Of a stretch of DNA of 64,000 nt, positions 1-9,900 are shown one piece after another; within the stretch, counting starts at the first letter, position 1, and every line of letters starts with the position of its first letter. This DNA comes from Lepidodermella squamata (lineage: Eukaryota > Gastrotricha): NCBI GenBank assembly GCA_047495785.1, contig JBLDXI010000054.1, forward strand, positions 496,001-560,000, written 5' to 3'. The position numbers and the translations under genes are program-made. The notes beneath the pieces were generated by a model. That model was not told the origin of the DNA and searched no databases. It saw only the letters and a list, made by a program, of their open reading frames with translations.

Positions 1-174
1 ACGTTTTATATATCAGTTAGTTCTGAGACAGCTATGACGCCGTCGCCGAGGGAAGAAGCGTCCGAATTTGGCTCGGTCACGGGTCAAAAAAATGCGGCTT
101 TCCTCGACCTACTTTACGCGGGGAAGTAAGCCCTAAAAGTGCATCATTTCAAACCAACAGCGGCAACGTTGTTC

Positions 175-246
175 AGGTATATATCTGGTAGCATTGCACC
201 TCCTTCGTGAATCTTCATGGTGATTTTCTCCACACCATCGCGTCAA
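175..246 (-). pseudogene. Possible relic of a third Cys-loop receptor exon
   Basis: Just downstream of the first channel gene, about 30 bases on the minus strand closely match the part of the neighbouring channel exon that encodes the extracellular segment before the conserved Tyr-Trp (plus-strand match around 185-213 with 1390-1418). No open exon extends from it, so it looks like a fragment of a third tandem copy. The match is short and could be chance or a gene-conversion tract. Confidence 0.3.
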
Positions 247-1687
247 TCAGCTAGCTATTTTTGCGACGATAAAAATGACAAAGAATATATCGATTGCAGC
301 TAGAGCACCGAAGAAGAGCATGTCCACGAGCCGACTTTTGTTGGTTCGGAACACACAAACGGATATTTTTCTCGAATACGACTCTTGCGACCCACTCCAA
401 GCGCACGTAACTGCAGCGTAGCATGTAATAGTCATCGATGAAATGATGAGGCCGAAAATCAGATCAGACAACAAAATATTATCCGGTGTTTTGGGAACGC
501 TTGCTAAAACCTGGCTCTGAGCCACGGTGAAAGCAAGGAGGACAGTAACAGCAAAACTAGCTCGATCAGGGCTATCAGGTGGTAGGAAAGCCCCAGCAAA
601 TTGAACAATAGTCAGCACGAAACATGGCGCGACGATGTTTAGAACATAATAATCTGGCACTCGGATTAGCTCGAAGTGGAAAAATATGTCGTGGTAGTGT
701 ATCTTCATGAAAGGCGCAACGGTAGAATATTCACGAGTGTCACCGACTTTCCAGCCGACATTTACTGAGGCGAATTTGCTTTTTTCGATGTCGCTACTCA
801 AGCGTTGAAGTGCTACGGTTGAATTAGACAGCCAGACTTCGATGTTGATATAACAGGATTGTTTATCGATGGGAAATTTCTCGAAGACCATGTCACACAT
901 GACTGTGAACATGCCGCTGAAGGTCAACTGAACCACGCCTTCGAATGGAAATACATTGAGGATGGGATATACATTCTCCAGAAGTCCGTAGTCATTTGCA
1001 CTATGGAGAAAAAGTAGTCTCAAAATTAGGTACTTAGTGGAACCAACGAATCGACAAAACCGCTATTGGCTGGACTAAAACTTGTAGAGGCACGCGATTG
1101 GTTAGATATTCCAGCATCTTAGCGTGTTATTTCTTGACCTGAATTTCCCGGGTTCGACTCGTGGTGACCGAGCAGCGTTTTTCTGATACTTTTTTTTGCT
1201 TTTCAAGAAATAACATGCCAAGATGCTGGAAAATCTAACCAATCGCGTGCTTCAACAAATTTTAGTCCACCCAATAGCGATTTTGTGGATTCGTTGGTTC
1301 CACTAAGTATGAGTAGCAAAGTCGTTACCTGTTCTCATTCACGAATCCCGGTCGCCAATAATCGTTTGTATTAGTGATTGCCCAATAATCAGGTATATCT
1401 CTGGTAGCGTTGTACCTCAGAGTAGCAGTTTTCACGCATTCAGAATGAATTCTCAGGTAAACTAGGCCGTTAATGGTGACTGTCTCTTGAAGATCGTCAA
1501 CGCCGATTAGGTGGCTGTACTGAAACCCGACTTCGATCGGCTGGGGGCCAGCTAATTTGTTATACTCGTTGGGATAAGTAGCGCCTGGTACAAAGTTACA
1601 CTCGGTGAGAACCAGGACACGAATATCATCGTCTCGGCTGATACTCGAGACCTCTGAAATGAAGAGCATCAAAATAAAGTATAACAT
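247..1687 (-). CDS. Cys-loop ligand-gated ion channel subunit (nicotinic-receptor-like), two exons
   Basis: Exon 1 is 1687-1329 and exon 2 is 1000-247; GT..AG joining in phase gives 370 residues. The order is signal peptide (about residues 1-15), extracellular domain with the Cys-loop (two Cys 13 residues apart, with FPIDKQ between them), then M1 (VLNIVAPCFVLTIVQ), M2 (SFAVTVLLAFTVAQSQVL), M3 and a C-terminal M4. Loop C has no vicinal Cys pair, so it is not an alpha-type acetylcholine-binding subunit. Asp-Arg before M2 sits where cation channels have Glu-Lys, so I infer cation selectivity. The M3-M4 loop is only about 25 residues, very short for an animal receptor. It would act as part of a plasma-membrane pentamer; the ligand is unknown. 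The next gene is a tandem paralogue of nearly equal length. Confidence 0.88.
1033..1307. mobile_element. Foldback MITE with TA target duplications, inside the channel-gene intron
   Basis: Two imperfect inverted arms of about 105 bases (1033-1137 and 1203-1307) start CTTAGTGGAACCAACGAAT and end with its complement. TA flanks both ends, as for Tc1/mariner-type elements. The roughly 65-base centre contains GGGTTCGACTC, which resembles a tRNA-type B box. The element fills most of the 328-base intron (1001-1328). Confidence 0.82.
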
Positions 1688-2636
1688 TGCGGTGGATGAG
1701 CTTCAGCAATATTCGCAATGCACATGGGCTCATGCGAACAATCACCGACGCTATTCAGAATTATATTACCGGAAATCAGTCATTTCGAATGCAAACAGAG
1801 TTTTAATGCTACAACATCGATTGCTCGTCATCACACGGGGAAATTGGACAATCGAAATTCTAGTAAATTCACTCATCGCGATAAACAATGTTAGTTGTAT
1901 AATTTCATATGTAATAGCATTTGTTCAGGATATTACCGTACACTGATTTGCTGCCTTTTTAGAGCTGTATCTGTGGTGAATCATAATCCCTAATATAAAC
2001 GAGCTCGCAAATTAAACAAACTCGATGGAAAGCGCAATAAATCTGCGAAATAGCACTCTCACCGTGACACGCAACAATGTCCTGCTACTATGGTCTCAAA
2101 TGCCTGAATTCGAAGTCTAAATAGTGACAGGAAAATGCCTCCAGTTAGAAGGGATTGAGATTCAATTTAAAATTCTCCTTCCCAGCGATTTTTCTACTCC
2201 TACTTCGCTCTATGGCTAAAGACAATTTTTTCGAACCTGTGAAAATTTCATTCTCATTCACGAAAATGTCAACCTGCCAAGGGAAACAGCGTTCCATGAC
2301 TAAAGAGCACCTGACCTTGGCTATCCCCAACGTCCCTTGGCAATCTTGGCGTCAACTAATTTACCTTCCTTATTTTACCTTTTTAGCGGGCTGGCAATTT
2401 CTCTGCTTTATTGTTAGATTTTACGTGGACTTCAGAAAACATGGCTGTGCTTGGGAAAATCTCATGTTATAGATTAGGTCGAAAAAGGTAACTGCCACAA
2501 TAAATACAACAATAGGTCTAATATTTCTAATAGGTCTAATATGCAAAGGAACACAATATATGAAACTAACAGTAACAGTGTTTTTTGATTGGCGAGAAGG
2601 GAACTTAAAGCTGTGGTCCTATCACTGTCTTTCTTT
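1688..2636. other. Intergenic interval between the two channel genes
   Basis: No convincing coding exon, RNA gene or repeat was recognised. It must hold the promoter of the downstream minus-strand gene (ATG at 1687) and the 3' end of the gene at 2637. Small open frames on both strands show no domain signature. Confidence 0.5.
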
Positions 2637-3755
2637 TCAGGCCAAAATTGCAAACAGTATCGCCATGTTGAACGTAATCAACAGAACAGCCATGATAGAG
2701 AAAAACACCATGTCAATGATGCGACACCGGCGGAAGCGGCAGCATCCTACGCGGACGTATTTGTTCATGTATTCATCGCCCATAGCATTGCATACAGCGC
2801 AGACAATCGCCGAGTAGATTGTGATCAGCATCGACGCCAAAATTTGACCGAACACCAGGTCCGAGAGGAGAATGTTCTGCGGCGTTTTCGGAACATTCGC
2901 CAGAACTTGGCTTTGGGCTACAGTGAATGCGAGCAAAACTGTAACTGAGAAACTGGGCCGGTCTGGGGCGTCACTTGGGATGAAAGCTGTTGCAAATTGA
3001 ACCAAGGTCAGCACGAAGCAAGGCCCGACGAGATTCAGGATGTAGTAATTGGGTTCTCGCTTCAATTTGAAGTAGAATGTGAAAGAATGATAGAATACAT
3101 CCTCGGTGAAAGGCAGAATATCAAGTGTTTGAGATCGCTCGCCCATTCGCCATCCAACGTTTTCAGAGGACTCCTTTACTACTAAGCTGAAGTAGTTGCC
3201 GACTGAGATAGTTGAGTTCGGCAGCCAAACGCTGATTGCAACGTGACATTGCTGCGTGTCAAATGGGAATTTCTCGAAATTGAGATCACAGGCTACTGTG
3301 AATTTTCCGGAATAGGCAATCTTCACCAGACCTTGGAATGGGAATACTGTAGTAGCCGGGTAGACATTGGTCGTAAGGCCGTAGTCGTCGAAACTGTTGT
3401 CGTTGGCTACTCCAGGGCGCCAGTAGTCATTCACATTGGTCATACACCAGTATGACGGGACATTTCGAGTCGCGTTGTAGCGAATCGCCGCCTCCCGTAT
3501 GCAATCGACTTGGAAGGTGAGCAGCAAGAAACCGCTCAAAGTAACCGTTTCATCAATGTCGTTAACATCGGCCAAACGCATGAAGTTGAACATGACATCC
3601 ATGTTGCTCTTCGAGCCATTTGATCTGTACTCATCAGGGTGAGTGACCCCTGGTAGTACATTGCACTCGGTCAGAATCAACGAGCGAATATCATCATCAC
3701 GGCTCAAGGCTAGAGCGGCAGGCGAGACTAGAAGCAAGATAAATTGAATTATCAT
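2637..3755 (-). CDS. Cys-loop ligand-gated ion channel subunit, intronless
   Basis: An uninterrupted 372-codon frame starts with ATG and a hydrophobic signal peptide. It shares with its downstream neighbour the SRDDDIR start, the NDYWRPG motif, the Cys-loop (Cys, 13 residues with FPFDTQ, Cys), M1 (YYILNLVGPCFVLTLVQFA), M2 (FSVTVLLAFTVAQSQVLANV), M3 and a C-terminal M4. Several NxS/T sites lie in the ectodomain. The M3-M4 loop is about 24 residues and Cys/Arg-rich (GCCRFRRCR). The neighbour has one intron that is absent here, so either this copy lost it or the neighbour gained it with its MITE. Cation selectivity is inferred from Asp-Arg before M2; the ligand cannot be told. Confidence 0.9.
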   Translation of the reverse strand: MIIQFILLLVSPAALALSRDDDIRSLILTECNVLPGVTHPDEYRSNGSKSNMDVMFNFMRLADVNDIDETVTLSGFLLLTFQVDCIREAAIRYNATRNVPSYWCMTNVNDYWRPGVANDNSFDDYGLTTNVYPATTVFPFQGLVKIAYSGKFTVACDLNFEKFPFDTQQCHVAISVWLPNSTISVGNYFSLVVKESSENVGWRMGERSQTLDILPFTEDVFYHSFTFYFKLKREPNYYILNLVGPCFVLTLVQFATAFIPSDAPDRPSFSVTVLLAFTVAQSQVLANVPKTPQNILLSDLVFGQILASMLITIYSAIVCAVCNAMGDEYMNKYVRVGCCRFRRCRIIDMVFFSIMAVLLITFNMAILFAILA

Positions 3756-4438
3756 TTTTTTTAATATTACACTATGCGTTTACGGTGAATGTATGAACTG
3801 GCAGAAGCAATGTTTGCTCAGCCGGTCACAATTTTGTGAGCGGAAATTGGCAAAGTTAACATGTTTTCACATAAGATGCAAGTTTATTCTCTGGAATATT
3901 CTGGATGATCAGGTCATGCAAAAATGTCTCTTTTTTGACCGGGAAATACTCGAATGAATCAGTAGCCCTACTTCAGTAAATAGTTAGAGGTAAAATGAAC
4001 ATTTGGGGTTAATAGGATTAGCGTATGGAGGAGATTGAAGTCATATTTTTTCCCTCCGACCATCAACTTTGGTACTTCAGGATAATAGCACCACCCGAGG
4101 CATTGCACACGCATGGCCAACTAATTGATGTGCCATTGAATATTCTAGTAGGAGGGTAAATTGATATCTTTCTGCTGCAGTCCTGTAATTTGCAATATAA
4201 TATTAGCAAACACGTATTGTCAAACAAAACGTATCAATAATTTATTCATTGTAATGAATGTCTTAGTGGGTGAAAATATTTCAAGAAGAAATGTTTAAAA
4301 ATCAAGTCAGCAAAAAGATGAGCCCATTTACCTTATGCCTGGACGACAGTGTAGAAAGTAGGAAGACGTCCAAGGTACGGATATCGACGCCATCGGTGAC
4401 AAATCCACAGGGGGGCCTTACACTTATGTTATTTATAA
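3756..4438. other. Intergenic interval
   Basis: The AT-rich spacer between the channel gene and the 3' end of the GPCR gene holds no recognisable exon or repeat. A minus-strand AATAAA (complement TTTATT near 4240) is a candidate poly(A) signal for the GPCR. Confidence 0.4.
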
Positions 4439-6769
4439 TCAAAGCCCGGGTGCTAAAGATGACCGTCTCTGGGGGGCGAGAAGAACACTGTTTCGTTGAA
4501 CTAATCGACTTTCACTATAAGCAGGTGTCAAAAAGCCACTAGGCCTAGCAGCATTCTCGGGAACAGTTGCACTCCAGTAAAAGACGAGGTGAGATATGAA
4601 GAAAACCAAGCCATTCGCTATTGAATAAGCCGCTATTACTGAAAATTGGGTTGCATATGAATGCACTGTAAACATGGATGCAAGTATCGCCAAGGTAAGA
4701 GGGAAACTTATGTACAAGCTTAGTTTTGCCGCAGAAATATCGCTGATGAATACATGCCTCGACCTATTCTTGCCCAATAGAGAGATGAAGAAGCCGAGAA
4801 AGCAAAACATAACTTGGATGGCCAAGACGATTTTCCCAAGGTAGAAATCATCGACGATTTCGCATTCGTACCAAACAGATTGATGAATCTCTTCAGCCTT
4901 AAGAACATCGATTTCGATTGACTTGAGAACTATCACTTGTTCAACATTAAATCCTGACATTAGAAAAGCGGCTAGGAGTAGGCCAAAGTTTGGAATGGCC
5001 CATATCATGAGACCAGCTATCATTTCAAGTCGAATTTTGGGCAGTTCGCTGATTTTCCCATAGGTTTTAGCTGAAGATGCTGTCCATATTTTCGTCACAA
5101 CTCCACCTAAAGATAACGAAGACCCCAGTAAGATCAGAAATGGCGTAGCCTTACAAAATGTTGCAGAATCTAACCTCCCAGAGCCTGGGTATAGTAACAG
5201 AGGAACCAGCTGCAAAATCAAGCCAATTACAGCCATTGAATTCAACAGTGGACAGGAATCCTTAATCTTTGGATTTTCAGCATATTTCCGCATTGAAATT
5301 AAAGCTGTAATCAATGAAATTATTAGTAGACATGAAATAGCTTGAACCGGATATACAATCCAGCTTGAAATGTGATACAAATCGGAAACAAGCCTAGGTT
5401 GACTCTTTGGCGCTTTGCCATTCGAAGTGCGCCAAGTGAAGTTCGAAACAAAATCCATTACTCCCTGCCGTCTATTGTGGACTACGACGAGTTGCCGCGA
5501 TCCCTCGAAGACCTGATCGATAACATTGTTCGGATACATTCCATCGACTATATCTTTATACAAAACATTGCGGCCCCACATTGATGAAATATTGAGAGAT
5601 AGAGCGGAGTCCTTGAAGATTCTCAGTAACTCTGGCCGGCTCAAGCTACCTCTGATAGCTTGGGCCAGGGTCGAATTCTTAGATTTTAGTTTCTTCTCAA
5701 CAGAATCCAGGATGAAGACTGAGCAATGTATCGCTTCGATACATCCAAGGCGGTACAGGAATAACGGGGAGTTAACCAGTCCCTTGGTCATTAAATGCTC
5801 CGTCAATTGGCTACGACTAATTCCTATCTCAGCCACTGCGTTAGGTGTACTTCTCCCAGAGATATCCGTACCAACATTGATCGACCTTTCCGCAAACTCC
5901 CTCACCATCCATAATTCGCAACCCTTAGGACGAGGTAGGCTAGGGGTTGTGATATCAACGTCACTAGGGAAGATCCAAACAATGTTGTTGCCGTAGAATC
6001 CTTTCGAATACGCTGCACAAGCGACGAAAGAGCAGTAGAATAGATAGCAGTTAGCCACTATGATTCTAGCCCCTTTACTCATCAATCGATTGATCGATTC
6101 GCTTGGATCGACCTGGAAGAACTCTTCGCCAAGAATTGTTTTATTCGCCGAGATTACGGCCTTCATGAAATAGACGGCATCGGCGAACGAATATCCAGTC
6201 GTGTCTGATAGAATAGCGACTTTATCCCAGCCGAAATGGTCTAGGAGAGCCATTCGAGTCCACGCATACTCCGTGCTTAGCTGGATGTAGCGATAGACGT
6301 TCGAGTATTTCCTACGATCAGCGAATATCTCGTCCACACAAGCTCCTGGTATGTTTATCAGATCGTAATACTTTGCGATATGGCCAAGATGGCGGCACAC
6401 ATCGGAACAAACTGAACCAGCGAAAATTGGAGGAATCACTGAATCTCCGCTGGAACTCAGGTTAGATGATAAGGTTAATCCTTTAGGCTGGCCATTTTCT
6501 CCTACCATTCTCGAGAATAGGCTCATAGCCTCCCGAACAGCGAGGGCAGGAACACATTTATCGTCGATTATTTCGACTACTACATCGTAGTCCGGTAGAA
6601 TTTTTGATTGGCTATTCAGTTTATCAAGCAATAGCTGGACAGGTTCCGTGCAGATGGGACCCATAGGGATTGTAACCCCGGTCAGAGGAACAATCATTGG
6701 TAAGCGCAGAGTGTACTTTTTCGCATCGCTGAACACAAATGCTGAAAGCAGGAGAAAGAAGGAAATCAT
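4439..6769 (-). CDS. Class C GPCR, GABA-B-receptor-like, single exon
   Basis: A continuous 776-codon frame begins with ATG and a signal peptide (about 1-16). Residues about 18-440 form a periplasmic-binding-protein-like ligand domain of the ANF/GABA-B type, beginning LRLPMIVPLTG, with paired Cys and several glycosylation sites. Residues about 475-745 give seven membrane segments in class C order, for example IVYPVQAISCLLIISLI (1), LNSMAVIGLILQLVPLLL (2), FLILLGSSLSLGGVVTKIW (3) and VIAAYSIANGLVFFISHLVF (7). There is no Cys-rich linker between ligand domain and membrane bundle, as in GABA-B rather than glutamate receptors. The C-tail is short, without an obvious coiled coil, so obligate GABA-B-type dimerisation is uncertain. 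The absence of introns across 2.3 kb is unusual for this family. Confidence 0.88.
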   Translation of the reverse strand: MISFFLLLSAFVFSDAKKYTLRLPMIVPLTGVTIPMGPICTEPVQLLLDKLNSQSKILPDYDVVVEIIDDKCVPALAVREAMSLFSRMVGENGQPKGLTLSSNLSSSGDSVIPPIFAGSVCSDVCRHLGHIAKYYDLINIPGACVDEIFADRRKYSNVYRYIQLSTEYAWTRMALLDHFGWDKVAILSDTTGYSFADAVYFMKAVISANKTILGEEFFQVDPSESINRLMSKGARIIVANCYLFYCSFVACAAYSKGFYGNNIVWIFPSDVDITTPSLPRPKGCELWMVREFAERSINVGTDISGRSTPNAVAEIGISRSQLTEHLMTKGLVNSPLFLYRLGCIEAIHCSVFILDSVEKKLKSKNSTLAQAIRGSLSRPELLRIFKDSALSLNISSMWGRNVLYKDIVDGMYPNNVIDQVFEGSRQLVVVHNRRQGVMDFVSNFTWRTSNGKAPKSQPRLVSDLYHISSWIVYPVQAISCLLIISLITALISMRKYAENPKIKDSCPLLNSMAVIGLILQLVPLLLYPGSGRLDSATFCKATPFLILLGSSLSLGGVVTKIWTASSAKTYGKISELPKIRLEMIAGLMIWAIPNFGLLLAAFLMSGFNVEQVIVLKSIEIDVLKAEEIHQSVWYECEIVDDFYLGKIVLAIQVMFCFLGFFISLLGKNRSRHVFISDISAAKLSLYISFPLTLAILASMFTVHSYATQFSVIAAYSIANGLVFFISHLVFYWSATVPENAARPSGFLTPAYSESRLVQRNSVLLAPQRRSSLAPGL

Positions 6770-6937
6770 GATGTAGATAAGAGCGTTAGTGACAATACAC
6801 CCATTTTTCCCGCTTGCACACCCTCTGAGCTTTTAAAGTGTCACATAGCACTGATATCGAATTTCTAAACTGTCACAAAGCCTGGTTTTGTCTTAGAAAA
6901 TTGATTTGTGGCTATTCTCGAATCAAAATAATTGTCT

Positions 6938-6943
6938 TTTATT
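6938..6943 (-). terminator. Poly(A) signal AATAAA
   Basis: AATAAA on the minus strand directly follows and overlaps the stop codon of the large secreted protein gene. The placement implies a very short 3' UTR. Confidence 0.5.
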
Positions 6944-9900
6944 TAAAAATTCAGTTTTGTAGTTGCTTCTATCCATGGAACTGCAGGACATAAACGAGTA
7001 GTAAAGTTATCTTGGTTGAGAAATACTGCTCGGGTGGGATGTGAGCAGGATTGCGGCGTCACGTGGAGATTATTTGAGAAAGCTATTATCCTGTGAACGA
7101 CCATATCTTGACTCTTTTCATACCTTCCGGTGCATGCCAAAAATGTTGAACTATGCGCTACAGAATTCGATCGCGCATCGTTTTTCTATCCAATTAGCGT
7201 AACATTAGAATTTATATTTGATTTTGTCTGAAACCTCACCTCAGTCCATATTACAGGGCATGTGACGACTGATCCATTAACTTGAGTACTAATGAGTGTC
7301 GCCGCACTAAAACTTGAGCAATCATCCTGAGAATCGGTATTCGCCCGCTTTCGAAGACACTGCGAACGGCCTGGGAGGCAAATTGACGGGAAATCCACGG
7401 CGAAACCAATTCTCGGGCTCAATCGAAGTAAGGCTACGTCAAATGCCCCCAAAGAGCTGGTTGGATCATGAAGAGGGTGTTTGAGGACCTCGGCGATATC
7501 AAGCTCAAATTTGGCATCCTCCAACATCAAAATTGCCTTGATGCTGAAAAGTAAAGAATTATATGCTTTAATTCGGCCACAGGGAAAGCTTACGAGAAAA
7601 ATGAGTTGTCGAAACAACTTGCTGAGGTGAGAATCCATTTGTTGCTCTCAATTACGAATCCATCACATTCTGCGAAGCCGTCCAAATTTGAGATCGTTAT
7701 CTTCGCTAGCCATGGTGGGTATTGTTGAGTTTGAGTTGGAATCAAAGGAACTGATTCGGCATTGCGAGCGTTGCATTCATCAATCGTCGGTATTCTTGGC
7801 GCGACCTTCGGCGAATTATTCCGTTGCGGCTGAACTGCCGAGTTCACAGCCAGAACAGCTGGAAAGGAAAATTCAATTTATGATTAGATTGGTCACAACG
7901 AGACTCACTTGCTGATTTGACTATATCGGCTAATGATTGCCCGTGAACATCGATGCCTTCAAAACTGTTTCCTGTTTCATCCTTTCTATAATTCTTAGGC
8001 ACGTATCGACAGGCCACGTTTAGTTTCTTGAGCTGGTTCAAATATGGCGACTCGTCTATCAGATCTTTGCCTCCAGAGCAACGTAGCATGTTACTGACCA
8101 GCAGAAGTTGATGTTGTGACGTAGCATTCCAATCCAGTGACTCAAGGCTCGGTTCAGTTTGAAAAACAGAGACGGAGCCTTTTCGTAGCATTTCTTCGTC
8201 GTAAAGTGCCCATTCGATGAAAGAGCCAGTTTCGTTGAGAGTAGGAGGACAGGCAGCGAGATGGCATGTTAACAGAAGCTCACTACAACACTCAGCGGTT
8301 GAATTCCCCGCAATCACATACCCCTGAATAGACCAGATATAAATGCTTAGAAAAATAGACAGAACATTAATATACCGTGACGTGAAGGGTGTCGTTGGTC
8401 ATACTCGATTTTGCGGATCTGTGCCTCTTACGCGAGCACAGACTCGAAAACCCAACAGCGACCCGGGCTGAAATAGCTGTAGCGATTGGGTCATATTCTA
8501 GGTTGAACTCCATTTTCGCTTGATCACGCAGATCTGTTGGGGTGAGACGAACAATTCCGGTAGAGCTTATGTTGCATAGGCCTTGCTTAGCAGATTTTGT
8601 CAGAAGACTCGTACCATTGAACTGATATCTGTATCTCACGATTTCAGGGTAATCCCTATTTAAAAATGATATTTGTAATTTAGTAACAAACCAGATTTAA
8701 CACCGACTTACAAAGAAATTAGAGAGGATTCAGCTGTAGGAGCCGCGTCAACTAAATTGAAGTCGTCCTGGTCGAAATTATTGCCAATAATCGCGAAATA
8801 GGAGTCGTAATTCCCACCGTTGTAGTTCGCGCTAGGATCGTAACCGCGGCCAATAATTGTGAGTAATTTGACCGTTTCAACGCCGTGAAGCCTTCCATCG
8901 CTAGACCTATACGTGAGTTTAACTCGCCTTATGCTATTTAGTTCACGAGGGCTTTTCAAGGCTCGCAGAGATGTATTGTAGTTAAGAGGAATAAACATTT
9001 GGTCCATATCGAAATCTCTCGCCTCCACTCCATTAGATGGTGTTACTTCAATTTGAGCTGCCAGTACGGCTGGCTTAACTGAGGAAAGTAAATCGTTCAG
9101 AAATATCAAGGAAATAAAAGGGGATTTTACCTCCTAATTCAAGTTTAGCCACGATGAGAAACACACTTCCATTTTCAGACGAGTCGTAGCACTTCAAAAT
9201 GTAATTCCCGTTAGCGATGTAAGACACGTTACGAAATTGAATCCACAATGGGTCCATAGCAACGTTAGCTGCCGAGAACCCCACATTCACAGAATCAATT
9301 CCTGGGCTATCCATGCAATCGTTTCCAAGTAAGCAAGTTGCAATTCTAAAGGTGTTGTTGGTTGCGATTGGAAGGTAAAGAGAGGGCTTATAACAAGGGT
9401 TAGCCACCAAATTAGCTGTGACTGTGGCCAATTGGCTGTAATAATTTAACCAGCTGGGGCTAACGTTGAATGTAACAAGTTTCACTTCATTCTCAGTCGA
9501 AGGCTTCGCGGTTACCACATCGCTATCCTCAGTAGATTTGCCTTCAATTATTTGCTTGACAGGTGAAATTGGAGGCTTTTTCGGAGGACGTGGTTTGTTT
9601 GAAGCCGCAGGATCTGTTTTGCCCGCTGAGGCGATGTTCACTGGCTTGTTGAGAGTGGGAGGTGGAACCCCATTTTGTGATGAGACATTAACTAACTTGT
9701 TGAGCCTGGGTAGTTCCACAAGTCGCTGAAGATCTGCAGGTCGTCGAAAATCTGATCTTCCCCCAAGATCTGGCAACTCTGAGAACTCTCCGGTGGAAGT
9801 CTCAACATTTTCGCCTGTGACACATGGCTTTACAGCATCTGGATTGTTGATCAGATCTATGCATTCATTTTGCTGATGGATGACGAAATTCGAATCTGGG

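Noticed and set aside
2155-2948. Plus-strand frames opposite and beside the second channel gene
   Set aside because: Mostly antisense of the channel exon or spacer; no domain or codon signature.
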